Source: Butyrivibrio sp. (lineage in GTDB: Bacteria; Bacillota_A; Clostridia; Lachnospirales; Lachnospiraceae). From it: a stretch of 24,923 nucleotides of DNA. Made by a program: the position numbers and the translations under genes. The notes under the pieces were generated by a model, which saw only the letters and a program-made list of their open reading frames with translations, had not been told where the DNA came from and ran no database searches. Below, one piece after another: positions 8,510 through 16,262 of the stretch (position 1 is its first letter; each line of letters starts with the position of its first letter). Location of the stretch: NCBI GenBank assembly GCA_024690635.1, contig JAILOW010000185.1, forward strand, positions 1-24,923, in the 5' to 3' direction.

Positions 8510-8671
8510 ATTACCCTACTCCTTTTATAGTGTATTTTTGAACTACGTTTACTATAATAGCATTATTTTCCAAAAAGACTACACCATTTATTGCTTTATT
8601 CCTACTATTTTGAAATTTGGTTTTTATGTTATGATAAATTGTCATTTATTTTATTGAGGAAGGATACAGGT
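8510..8671. promoter_or_regulatory. Divergent promoter region between tal (-) and dut (+)
   Basis: This 162-bp AT-rich gap must hold promoters for both divergent genes. For tal, TATAGT on the minus strand (8556-8551) is a good -10 candidate without a clear -35. For dut, TTGAAA at 8610-8615 lies 16 bp before TGATAA (8632-8637) or 14 bp before TATGAT (8630-8635), a plausible but imperfect sigma-A promoter. I see no convincing operator palindrome. Confidence 0.45.
8656..8663 (+). promoter_or_regulatory. Ribosome binding site fixing the dut start
   Basis: GAGGAAGG lies eight bases before the ATG at 8672. The frame is open further upstream to an ATG at 8591, but that extension (Tyr/Phe/Leu-rich, inside the promoter region) has no ribosome binding site and is not part of dUTPases. 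Confidence 0.8.
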
Positions 8672-9109
8672 ATGGAAAAGAAGATCAAGATCAAGTATTT
8701 TAACGAAAATCTTACAAAGCTTGAGTACATCGACGGAAAATCTGACTGGATCGACCTTAGGAGTGCTGAGGATATTGACCTTAAAAGCGGGGAATTTAAG
8801 CTTGTTCCTCTGGGGGTGGCAATGGAGATTCCAAAAGGGTACGAAGCACATGTTGTTCCCAGAAGCTCTACTTTTAAAAACTTTGGTATCATCCAGACTA
8901 ACAGTATGGGAATCATAGACCATTCATATTGCGGTGATAACGATCAGTGGTTCATGCCTGTGCTTGCAATGAGAGATACTCATATTTCTTTTAATGACAG
9001 GATCTGCCAGTTCAGGATCATGGAAAATCAGCCTCATATCGAATTTGAAGAAAAGGAGCATTTGGAAGGCGCTGACAGAGGCGGTTTTGGTTCTACAGGC
9101 AAAAATTAA
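8672..9109 (+). CDS. dut: dUTP diphosphatase (dUTPase, trimeric family)
   Basis: The enzyme hydrolyses dUTP to dUMP and pyrophosphate, limiting uracil incorporation into DNA and supplying dUMP for thymidylate synthesis. The 145 residues contain the family motifs in order: DLRSAED (motif 1, near 28), [10 protein letters not shown] (motif 2, near 64), [12 protein letters not shown] (motif 3, near 83, with the catalytic Asp after II), NDRICQFRI (motif 4, near 108) and RGGFGSTG (motif 5, C-terminal flap with the stacking Phe). Motif 3 differs from the enterobacterial GxIDxDYxG in having HSY and an acidic insertion; I believe this is a clostridial variant, not damage. It has its own promoter region and is followed by an 81-bp gap with the gltX promoter. 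Confidence 0.93.
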   Translation: MEKKIKIKYFNENLTKLEYIDGKSDWIDLRSAEDIDLKSGEFKLVPLGVAMEIPKGYEAHVVPRSSTFKNFGIIQTNSMGIIDHSYCGDNDQWFMPVLAMRDTHISFNDRICQFRIMENQPHIEFEEKEHLEGADRGGFGSTGKN

Positions 9110-9110
9110 A

Positions 9111-9144
9111 CACAAGTTGAATTATTGTTTTCTTGTGGTAGAAT
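9111..9144 (+). promoter_or_regulatory. Promoter of gltX with overlapping inverted repeat
   Basis: TTGAAT at 9117-9122 and TAGAAT at 9139-9144, separated by 16 bp, form a good sigma-A promoter for gltX. An inverted repeat, CACAAG (9111-9116) and CTTGTG (9132-9137), flanks the -35 box, with half-site centres 21 bp apart (two helical turns). It could be an operator, or a weak 6-bp hairpin at the end of dut; no U-tract follows. Confidence 0.6.
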
Positions 9145-9190
9145 AAATATTTGTCGAATTTATTTATGTTTGTAACAGATAGGAGCAAAA

Positions 9191-10657
9191 ATGGTTAAGA
9201 TCAGAACAAGATATGCACCCAGTCCCACAGGACGTATGCATGTAGGTAACTTAAGAACAGCTCTTTATGCTTACCTTATTTCCAAGCATGAAAAGGGAGA
9301 TTATATCCTCAGAATAGAGGACACGGATCAGGAGCGTTATGTTGAAGGCGCTACCGAGATAATCTACAAAACCCTCAAGGATACAGGACTTATTCATGAC
9401 GAAGGTCCCGATATCGGAGGACCTGTCGGACCTTATGTTCAGAGCGAAAGACAAAAGGCCGGCATTTACATGCAGTATGCAAAAGAGCTCATTGATAAGG
9501 GTGAAGCATATTATTGTTTTTGCGATGAGGAGCGTCTTTCTACGCTTGTTCAGGAAATAGATGACGGTAACGGCGGCAAAAAGGAGATCAGTGTTTACGA
9601 CAAGCACTGCCTCCATCTGTCTAAGGAAGAGGTTGAGAAAAACCTTGCAGAAGGAAAGCCTTTTGTTATCAGACAGAATAACCCCACAGAAGGCGTAACC
9701 ACCTTCCATGACGAACTTTACGGTGATGTGTCCGTTGAGAACAAAGAGCTTGATGATATGATCCTCATTAAGTCTGACGGATATCCCACTTACAACTTTG
9801 CAAACGTTGTTGATGACCACCTTATGGGCATCACACATGTTGTAAGAGGTAATGAGTACATTTCTTCATCACCCAAGTACAACAGACTTTATGATGCATT
9901 TGGCTGGGAGATCCCCAAGTATATACATTGTCCTCTTATCACAGATGAGGATCATCACAAGCTTTCAAAAAGAAGTGGACATTCCTCTTTTGAAGACCTG
10001 ATCGAACAGGGATTTTTGGCAGAAGCTGTTGTTAACTTTGTTGCACTTCTTGGATGGTCACCTGAGGATAACAACGAGATCATGTCTCTTCAGGATCTTA
10101 TCGACAAGTTTGACTACAGAAGGATCAACAAATCACCTGCCGTATTTGATTACACCAAGCTTAAATGGATGAACGGTGAGTATCTCAAGGCTATGGATGA
10201 TGACAGATTCTTTGAGATGGCAAAGCCTTATCTTGAAAAGGCCATCAAAAAAGATCTTGATCTTAAAAAGATCGCAGCTATGGTAAAGACAAGAATTGAG
10301 ATATTCCCTGATATTGAGGGAATGGTTGATTTCTTTGACGAGCTTCCTGAGTATGATACAGCTATTTATTCACACAAAAAGATGAAGACAGATTCTGCAT
10401 CTTCCCTTGCTGTATTAAAGGATGTACTTCCTCTTCTTGAAGCTCATGAGGACTATACAAACGACGCTCTCTATGCACTTCTTTCAGGATACATCAAGGA
10501 AAAAGAGTACAAGAACGGATATGTTCTCTGGCCTGTAAGAATCGCTGTTTCAGGCAAGGAGATGACTCCCTGCGGCGCTACAGAGCTTATGGAAGTTATC
10601 GGCAAGGAAGAGACTATAAAGAGGATCAAAAAAGGAATCGAACTTCTTGAAAAATAA
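9191..10657 (+). CDS. gltX: Glutamyl-tRNA synthetase
   Basis: This class I aminoacyl-tRNA synthetase charges tRNA-Glu (and, in organisms without GlnRS, often tRNA-Gln). Its 488 residues contain the HIGH-type signature as HVGN (residues 17-20, in [12 protein letters not shown]) and the KMSKS-type signature as KLSKRSG near residue 257. A zinc-site pattern like that of E. coli GluRS is visible: C109-x-C111 followed by Y136-x3-C140. The catalytic RIEDTDQER segment (41-49) is intact. AGGAG at 9181-9185 sits just before the ATG. The promoter at 9117-9144 probably drives both gltX and the helicase, whose start lies inside the last codons of gltX. Confidence 0.96.
   Translation: MVKIRTRYAPSPTGRMHVGNLRTALYAYLISKHEKGDYILRIEDTDQERYVEGATEIIYKTLKDTGLIHDEGPDIGGPVGPYVQSERQKAGIYMQYAKELIDKGEAYYCFCDEERLSTLVQEIDDGNGGKKEISVYDKHCLHLSKEEVEKNLAEGKPFVIRQNNPTEGVTTFHDELYGDVSVENKELDDMILIKSDGYPTYNFANVVDDHLMGITHVVRGNEYISSSPKYNRLYDAFGWEIPKYIHCPLITDEDHHKLSKRSGHSSFEDLIEQGFLAEAVVNFVALLGWSPEDNNEIMSLQDLIDKFDYRRINKSPAVFDYTKLKWMNGEYLKAMDDDRFFEMAKPYLEKAIKKDLDLKKIAAMVKTRIEIFPDIEGMVDFFDELPEYDTAIYSHKKMKTDSASSLAVLKDVLPLLEAHEDYTNDALYALLSGYIKEKEYKNGYVLWPVRIAVSGKEMTPCGATELMEVIGKEETIKRIKKGIELLEK
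10631..10649 (+). promoter_or_regulatory. Ribosome binding site and TTG start of the helicase
   Basis: AAAAGGA at 10631-10637, inside the end of gltX, is followed nine bases later by TTG at 10647, the first plausible start in the helicase frame. The nearby ATG at 10657 is in another frame and stops after nine codons, so TTG with an 11-bp overlap is the best choice. Confidence 0.65.
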
Positions 10658-12629
10658 TGGTTTTTCAGGGGCGGATACCTTTGTAGCCAATGCTTCTCAA
10701 AAACGTGCCATAGAGCATGTTGAAGGTCCTGCTATGGTTATAGCGGGACCTGGAAGCGGCAAAACCTTTGTGCTTGTACAAAGGTTAAAGTACATGATCG
10801 AAACGGCAGGTATCCCTCCGCAGTCAATACTGGTGATCACCTTCACCAAAGCTGCAGCCTTGGAAATGCAGCACCGCTTCATGAAACTCACGGATAGTTC
10901 TTATCCTGACGTATCATTCGGAACCTTTCATTCTGTCTTTTATCAGATGATACGTAAAAGTTTCCCTAAAATGGAACTGAATATTGCAAATAACGGATTT
11001 AAAAGAGAAATCATATATGATGCTCTTTCTTTTTTGTATGGAAAAAATCTTTTGTCACTTCAGGAATACGATGACAGTATTCAGGATATTGATCTGATCA
11101 TCACTGAAATATCAAGGATAAAGTCAACAGGAGGTAAGGCTGATACTCTGACATCACAAGTTCCTGCTGCTTCCTGTTTTGACCAGCTGATAAACATATA
11201 TGATAAAAGGCTTTTTGAGCTGGGAAAGCTTGATTTTGAAGACATGATAAACAGATGCTTTAAGATGCTTTCTGATGAGCCTGATATTTTAAAGCTTTGG
11301 AAAGACAGATTTAAGTACATTCTGATAGATGAATATCAGGACATAAATATGATGCAGTTTAAGACTATCAGCCTTTTGTCCGGAAAGGACGGAAATATCT
11401 TTGTTGTCGGTGATGATGATCAGTCTATTTATGGCTTTAGAGGCTCTGACCCCGGGATAATGCAGGGATTTGGCTCATATTTCGGTGTTTCTGAAAAAAA
11501 CCTTATAAAGCTTATGACAAATTACAGAAGTGCAAAAAGCATCATTGATGTCTCGAAACTTGTGATAAAGGATAATAAGAAAAGAATAGCAAAGGAAATG
11601 TCCCCTGCTGAAGGCTCCGGGCAAGGCAAATTAACAGCCCTTAAGTTTAAAGATAAAAATGAACAGAGTCATGCGATTGCGCAGTATATCAAAAGACTTG
11701 AGGATCCGGGAAAGCTTGCCGTTTTGTTTAGGACCAACTCTGAAGGAATTGCTCTTTCTGCATATCTTGAAAAAGAGGGGATAAAAACCAATATCTCCGA
11801 ACAAAAGCCTGATATGATCCCTTTTTTTAAAGATAAAGCCGTTATTCTCTGTCTTGATTATCTGAAATTTTCCGTTTGCGGAAGGAAGAGAAATGATTTT
11901 TTGAAGATCATGAATAAGCCTCAAAGATATATTACAAGGGAAGCTCTTATGGAGGACGTCATAACAGAAAAAGATGTGCTGAACTATTATGAAAAAAATA
12001 AAGTAAGGAGAAATGCGGTAAAGCTCCTGTTTAAACAGATCGAGATGATAGGGCATTTAAGACCTTCTTTGGCTATTCGTTATCTTAGAAAAGAAGTGGG
12101 ACTTGAAAAGATATTTGAAGGCAGCATTAAAGACCTGGATAAACTTGAGAAATTTTCTCGGAATATGTATGAGGTGAAGGATCTTTTAAAAAATATAAGA
12201 GATCTTGAAAGAAAATACGATAAAGAAGAAAAGGGTAAGAATGCAGGAAAACCCTTAAAAGACAGGGTTAAGATAATGACCTTTCATGGATCAAAAGGTC
12301 TTGAATTTGAACAGGTATGGCTTCCTGATCTGAACGAGGGCATTATTCCGTCAAGAAGCGCCGTATCCGAAAGCCAGACAGAAGAAGAGCGCCGAATGCT
12401 CTATGTTGCTATGACAAGGGCAAAACAGGCGCTCATAATGTCTTATATATCAGGAAGCGAGAAAAATCCCATGCTTCCCAGCAGATTTTTAAGGCCGGTA
12501 CGCTTCTTGTGGGAAGATCAGTCCAGTCCCTCCTCGGGAAGCTCAACAAGCTCATCAAATTCAACGTCATCGAGAAATGAGTCAAATGCCTCTGAAACAG
12601 CCTCGTATTCCTCGTCATCAGAGATATAA
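10647..12629 (+). CDS. UvrD/PcrA-like ATP-dependent DNA helicase (SF1A) with antisense-derived Ser-rich tail
   Basis: This 3'-5' DNA helicase of superfamily 1A has 660 residues, shorter than PcrA (about 740). Motifs in order: Q motif (NASQKRAI, Q18), Walker A AGPGSGKT (33-40), motif Ia [12 protein letters not shown], motif II LIDEYQD near 227, motif [15 protein letters not shown] near 256, motif IV NYRS near 292, motif [12 protein letters not shown] near 545, and motif [11 protein letters not shown] near 588. The core ends near [10 protein letters not shown]. Residues from about 624 to the stop form a Ser-rich tail (about half Ser) that coincides exactly with the 112-bp overlap with the minus-strand DUF1292 gene. 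The start is TTG, overlapping gltX by 11 bp. Its place in repair or replication cannot be told; a PcrA paralogue elsewhere in the genome is possible. Confidence 0.9.
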   Translation: MKNNGFSGADTFVANASQKRAIEHVEGPAMVIAGPGSGKTFVLVQRLKYMIETAGIPPQSILVITFTKAAALEMQHRFMKLTDSSYPDVSFGTFHSVFYQMIRKSFPKMELNIANNGFKREIIYDALSFLYGKNLLSLQEYDDSIQDIDLIITEISRIKSTGGKADTLTSQVPAASCFDQLINIYDKRLFELGKLDFEDMINRCFKMLSDEPDILKLWKDRFKYILIDEYQDINMMQFKTISLLSGKDGNIFVVGDDDQSIYGFRGSDPGIMQGFGSYFGVSEKNLIKLMTNYRSAKSIIDVSKLVIKDNKKRIAKEMSPAEGSGQGKLTALKFKDKNEQSHAIAQYIKRLEDPGKLAVLFRTNSEGIALSAYLEKEGIKTNISEQKPDMIPFFKDKAVILCLDYLKFSVCGRKRNDFLKIMNKPQRYITREALMEDVITEKDVLNYYEKNKVRRNAVKLLFKQIEMIGHLRPSLAIRYLRKEVGLEKIFEGSIKDLDKLEKFSRNMYEVKDLLKNIRDLERKYDKEEKGKNAGKPLKDRVKIMTFHGSKGLEFEQVWLPDLNEGIIPSRSAVSESQTEEERRMLYVAMTRAKQALIMSYISGSEKNPMLPSRFLRPVRFLWEDQSSPSSGSSTSSSNSTSSRNESNASETASYSSSSEI

Positions 12630-12871
12630 CCAAGCTCAGGCTCTGAGTTTTCGTCATTTAAGATAAATTCATAGAACCATACGTTACCGTCATTGTTCTG
12701 GCCGTTTTCATCAAGGGGCAGAAGAACGATATAGTCTTTGGAATTTACCGTAAGAACCACCATAAGTGCGCAGGTTACGGTTTTTCCGTCGTCAAGTTCG
12801 ATATCTACAGTAGGCTGTTCGCCGTTTTCGATCTTTGTGTTCCAGTCTTTTGCAATTTTAGAAAATTCCAT
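12518..12871 (-). CDS. DUF1292 domain protein
   Basis: This small acidic protein (117 residues) resembles the DUF1292 family of Firmicutes, whose function is unknown. Recognisable parts are an N-terminal helix (MEFSKIAKDW), a beta-strand segment TVDIELDDGKTVTCALM, then DYIVLLPLDE, and VWFYEFILND, followed by a strongly acidic tail with many Asp and Glu. The start at 12871 is chosen because GGAGG (12881-12877) lies five bases upstream; in-frame ATGs at 12901 and 12931 have no such site. It is transcribed alone and converges on the helicase, overlapping its last 112 bp. The minus strand after the stop lies inside the helicase gene and I see no terminator there. Confidence 0.82.
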   Translation of the reverse strand: MEFSKIAKDWNTKIENGEQPTVDIELDDGKTVTCALMVVLTVNSKDYIVLLPLDENGQNNDGNVWFYEFILNDENSEPELGYISDDEEYEAVSEAFDSFLDDVEFDELVELPEEGLD

Positions 12872-13014
12872 GGGTGCCTCCGAATATGTACTATTTATCA
12901 TTCTGCTTTTAAGTATATCATAAAATATCAAGGCTTTGGTGCATAGAAGGCAGTAATGTGTTAAAATATTACGGCGTGTAAATATTCAAAAAGTTGGGGG
13001 CAAAAGACTTGACC
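12872..13014. promoter_or_regulatory. Divergent intergenic region between the DUF1292 gene and the GH13 gene
   Basis: This 143-bp AT-rich gap must carry promoters for both flanking genes. On the minus strand TATACT (within TGATATACTTAA, about 12916-12911) is a -10 candidate. On the plus strand TAAAAT at 12962-12967 is another, with TTGGTG at 12936-12941 too far upstream (20 bp) for a standard promoter. A GGGGG run at 12996-13000 is the only ribosome-binding-like element before the GH13 start. Confidence 0.35.
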
Positions 13015-15015
13015 ATGAGGATCTGCAAAGAAAAACCGTATCCTTTGGGATGCTACATAGACTATGACAAAAGCCTTGTGGTTAGGGCTGTGTTTTCCGG
13101 CAGCAAAAACTGCGGCGTAACTCTTTATCCGGACGCTTCTGCAAAGGTTAAAGAGCCTCTTAAGATCGCTCTTGATCATGACCTTAAAAAAGGAATGATC
13201 TATTCTGCCAGGATCCGTGATGTTGCGAATATAGACGACTACGCATCCTACAACTATTTTGAGGATGATGAGTATTTCTGCGATCCTTATGCCAAGCAGG
13301 TTTTGGGTCTTGAAAAGTTTGGCGTTTATGTTCCCGATTGCAGGATAAGTGCAAAGCTTGATAATAAGTCAAAAAGAGACGACTCTTTTGATTGGGAAAA
13401 TGAAGAAAATGTATTTATCCCCTATGAAGATAGCTTTGTATATCTTTTGAATGTAAGAGGTTTTACAAAGAGCCCTTCCAGTACGGTAAGCGCATCAAAA
13501 AGAGGCACATTTTCCGGTATCATCGAAAAGATACCGTATTTAAAAGATCTTGGTGTTACAACCCTGGAGCTTATGCCTGTTTACGAGATGGATGAAGCTG
13601 AAAATCCCTACAGGAAGTCAAAAGCCGGAATGGGGAATATAATGCGTGCTTCTTCCGTGTATTCAAAAAACGGAAGCCTTACTGATAAAGCAGATGAAAA
13701 GACAAAGGTAAATCTTTGGGGCTACAAGAAAGGCTTTTATTTTGCGCCCAGAGCATCTTTTTGCGAAAATCCAAAAAATGCAGAGAATGAGTTTAAATGC
13801 TTTGTAAAAACCATGCATGATAACGGCATTGAGGTGATTCTTCAGTTTTATTTTGAAGAAAACGAAAGTGAGAGCCTTATAATCGATGCCTTAAGGTATT
13901 GGAGATGTAATTATCATATTGACGGTTTCCACCTGAAAGGATCGGGGCTTCCCATAAAAGCAATTGTGAGCGATCCTTTGTTTACGGATATAAAGATCTG
14001 GAACGAGTGGTTTGACTATACGGATCTTTGCAGGGATAAAAACTGTAAAGAAAGATTTCTCGCGGACTATAATAATGCCTTTTTATATAACAGCCGCAGA
14101 TTTTTAAAGAGCGATGACAACTCGGTAAGCGATTTTATGAAAGCCATGATCGCCAATTCCGAAAGCCACGGAGTTATCAACTATGTGGCAGATTATGAAG
14201 GCTTCAGGCTCTTTGACCTTGTTTCCTATGAGCACAAGCACAATGAGGAAAACGGGGAAAACAATAAAGACGGCACTGACAATAATCTTTCCTGGAACTG
14301 TGGCATAGAAGGAAGAACCAGAAAGCACGACATTCTGTCACTTAGGACCAAGCAGATCAAAAATATTCTGACTATGCTTTTCTTTGCTCAGGGAACTCCC
14401 ATGATATTTGGTGGAGATGAATTCGGAAACAGTCAGGGCGGCAATAACAATCCTTATTGTCAGGATAACGAAACCGGCTGGGTTGACTGGAAAGCTTTTG
14501 ATAAAAACAAAGAAATATATGACTATGTAAAGCTTTTGATCCGTTTTAGAAAAGAGCACAGTCTTTTACATGAAAAAATGCCATTTAAGCTTATGGACTA
14601 TGCTGGGTGCGGCTATCCTGATCTGTCATACCACGGGAAAGAAGCCTGGAGACCTGATCTTACGGGATACAGTCATCTTCTTGGCATGCTTTTTGGCGGA
14701 GCTTATGAAAAGAGCGACGCTAAGAAAAGATATATCTATGTTGTCTTTAATATGAACTGGACATGTCAGGAGCTAGCAATTCCAAAGCTTCCTGAAGGAT
14801 ATGAGTGGGAGCTATATTCCGATACCGACGAAAGGCCTGTTACAGTCAGAGAAAAAAAGACAATCTCACATAAAAAGACGGATTCTTTCACAGAAACAAA
14901 TACTGAAGCCGACGTATTTTCAGAGCTTTTGTATGACAGATCTGTCAGAATATATATGAGTAAAGAATCCGAAAAAAAGAAAAATAATAAAACTACCGGA
15001 AGGAAAAGAAAATGA
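13015..15015 (+). CDS. GH13 (GlgX/pullulanase-like) family protein with degenerate catalytic residues
   Basis: This 666-residue protein is built like a glycogen debranching enzyme: an N-terminal CBM48-like sandwich, a TIM barrel from about residue 165 and a C-terminal beta domain. GlgX hallmarks are strong (NLWGYKKGFYFAP-like, KHNEENGENNKDGTDNN, GGDEFGNSQGGNNNPYCQ). Catalytic regions differ: region I reads VILQFYFEE, not the VILDIVLNH of GlgX; region II reads DGFHLKGS, with K308 at the nucleophile Asp position (codon 13936-13938); region IV reads ADYEGF, not AHDGF (E395 for Asp). Only the acid/base Glu may survive (E331 in IWNEWFD). It is probably non-hydrolytic, perhaps glucan-binding or regulatory; that is inference. 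Start: ATG 13015 is preferred; in-frame TTG at 13009 (8 bp after GGGGG) or 12994 is possible. The basic tail overlaps the pepT ribosome binding site. Confidence 0.85.
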   Translation: MRICKEKPYPLGCYIDYDKSLVVRAVFSGSKNCGVTLYPDASAKVKEPLKIALDHDLKKGMIYSARIRDVANIDDYASYNYFEDDEYFCDPYAKQVLGLEKFGVYVPDCRISAKLDNKSKRDDSFDWENEENVFIPYEDSFVYLLNVRGFTKSPSSTVSASKRGTFSGIIEKIPYLKDLGVTTLELMPVYEMDEAENPYRKSKAGMGNIMRASSVYSKNGSLTDKADEKTKVNLWGYKKGFYFAPRASFCENPKNAENEFKCFVKTMHDNGIEVILQFYFEENESESLIIDALRYWRCNYHIDGFHLKGSGLPIKAIVSDPLFTDIKIWNEWFDYTDLCRDKNCKERFLADYNNAFLYNSRRFLKSDDNSVSDFMKAMIANSESHGVINYVADYEGFRLFDLVSYEHKHNEENGENNKDGTDNNLSWNCGIEGRTRKHDILSLRTKQIKNILTMLFFAQGTPMIFGGDEFGNSQGGNNNPYCQDNETGWVDWKAFDKNKEIYDYVKLLIRFRKEHSLLHEKMPFKLMDYAGCGYPDLSYHGKEAWRPDLTGYSHLLGMLFGGAYEKSDAKKRYIYVVFNMNWTCQELAIPKLPEGYEWELYSDTDERPVTVREKKTISHKKTDSFTETNTEADVFSELLYDRSVRIYMSKESEKKKNNKTTGRKRK

Positions 15016-16256
15016 TAGAAAAAGATGTGATTGAAAAGTTTTTGCGTTACGTAAAGATCGATACCCAGTCTGATGAAAAGACCGGAACTTCACCATCCAC
15101 AATGAAACAGCATGACCTTGCAAAGCTGCTTTACAAAGAACTGGCAGCAATGGGAGCCGAGGATGTTTACTACGATTCGGAGCACTGCTATGTATACGGA
15201 AAGATCCCTTCAAATCTTCCTGACAGCATGAATGTACCGGCGCTTGGCTTTATCGCCCACATGGATACATCCGACGAAGTCAGCGGCAAGGATGTAAATC
15301 CAAGAATTGTCGAAAAATACGACGGAAAAGATATTAAGCTTTCAGAGGATGGGGCAGTTGTCCTTTCTCCTTCGGATTTCCCCGAGCTTTTGAACCATAT
15401 CGGAGAAGACCTTATCGTTACCGACGGAAGTACGCTTCTTGGAGCAGATGACAAGGCAGGTGTTGCCGAGATCATGACCATGGCTGAGATGCTCCTTCTT
15501 AATCATGATATTCTCCATGGAGATATCTGTATCGCATTTACTCCCGACGAAGAGATCGGCGAAGGCACAAAGCATTTTGATATAGAGAGATTCGGGGCAA
15601 AGTATGCATATACCGTGGACGGCGGCAAGCTTGGAGAGCTTGAATACGAAAACTTCAATGCCGCAGGCGGTACCATCACAGTTCACGGCAGAAGCGTTCA
15701 TCCCGGAGATGCTAAAAACAAGATGATCAACGCATCACTTATCTGCTATGAGTTCCATTCACTTCTTCCTGTATTTGAAAATCCCATGTATACGGAAAAG
15801 AGGGAAGGCTTCTTTCATTTGACAGAAGTGAACGGTTCTACCGAAAGTGCCACTGCATCTTATATCATCAGAGATCACGATGAGGAGCTTTTTGAGAAAA
15901 AGAAAGAGCTCTTTAAAGAGGCAGGAGAGTTCCTTAATAAGAAATACGGCGAAGGCACCGTGGACGTTGAAATAAGAGATCAGTACAGGAATATGATAGG
16001 CCAGATACGACCTCATATGCATCTTGTTGATAATGCAAAGAAGGTTATGGAGAGCCTTGGTGTTACTCCCATTGATTCACCTATAAGAGGCGGCACTGAC
16101 GGAGCAACCCTTTCATACATGGGGCTTCCCTGTCCAAACCTTTGCACAGGCGGCTACAATTATCACGGCAAGTATGAATATGCTTCAATCCAGGAAATGA
16201 AAAAGGTTGTTGATATTTTACTTGGTTTAGTCAGGATTTACGGAAAAGAGTTTTAA
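15012..16256 (+). CDS. pepT: Peptidase T (tripeptide aminopeptidase, M20B)
   Basis: This cytoplasmic zinc aminopeptidase releases N-terminal residues from tripeptides. Its 414 residues match the family length (about 410). Metal and catalytic motifs are visible: HMDTSDEVSG (His and Asp near 78-80), GADDKAGVAEI (bridging Asp near 143), TPDEEIGEG (general-base Glu and ligand Glu near 177), VDGGKLGELEYENFNAA, and the C-terminal GGYNYHGKYE ligand His. The start overlaps the GH13 stop (ATGA at 15012-15015) behind a purine-rich GGAAGGAAAAGAAA site, so the two are probably translationally coupled although no shared pathway is evident. miaB begins six bases after the stop. Confidence 0.96.
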   Translation: MIEKDVIEKFLRYVKIDTQSDEKTGTSPSTMKQHDLAKLLYKELAAMGAEDVYYDSEHCYVYGKIPSNLPDSMNVPALGFIAHMDTSDEVSGKDVNPRIVEKYDGKDIKLSEDGAVVLSPSDFPELLNHIGEDLIVTDGSTLLGADDKAGVAEIMTMAEMLLLNHDILHGDICIAFTPDEEIGEGTKHFDIERFGAKYAYTVDGGKLGELEYENFNAAGGTITVHGRSVHPGDAKNKMINASLICYEFHSLLPVFENPMYTEKREGFFHLTEVNGSTESATASYIIRDHDEELFEKKKELFKEAGEFLNKKYGEGTVDVEIRDQYRNMIGQIRPHMHLVDNAKKVMESLGVTPIDSPIRGGTDGATLSYMGLPCPNLCTGGYNYHGKYEYASIQEMKKVVDILLGLVRIYGKEF

Positions 16257-16262
16257 CAGGTT

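Noticed and set aside
8553..8558. Perfect TATAAT on the plus strand between tal and dut.
   Set aside because: No -35 at 16-18 bp upstream on the plus strand; it overlaps the better-placed minus-strand -10 for tal, and is over 110 bp from dut.
8591..8671. An in-frame N-terminal extension of dut starting at ATG 8591.
   Set aside because: No ribosome binding site; it overlaps the likely promoter, and the product would carry a hydrophobic stretch absent from dUTPases. ATG 8672 has a strong site.
12872..12931. Longer DUF1292 protein from in-frame ATGs at 12901 or 12931.
   Set aside because: GGAGG at 12881-12877 correctly positions ATG 12871, and the extra residues are encoded by AT-rich promoter-like DNA.
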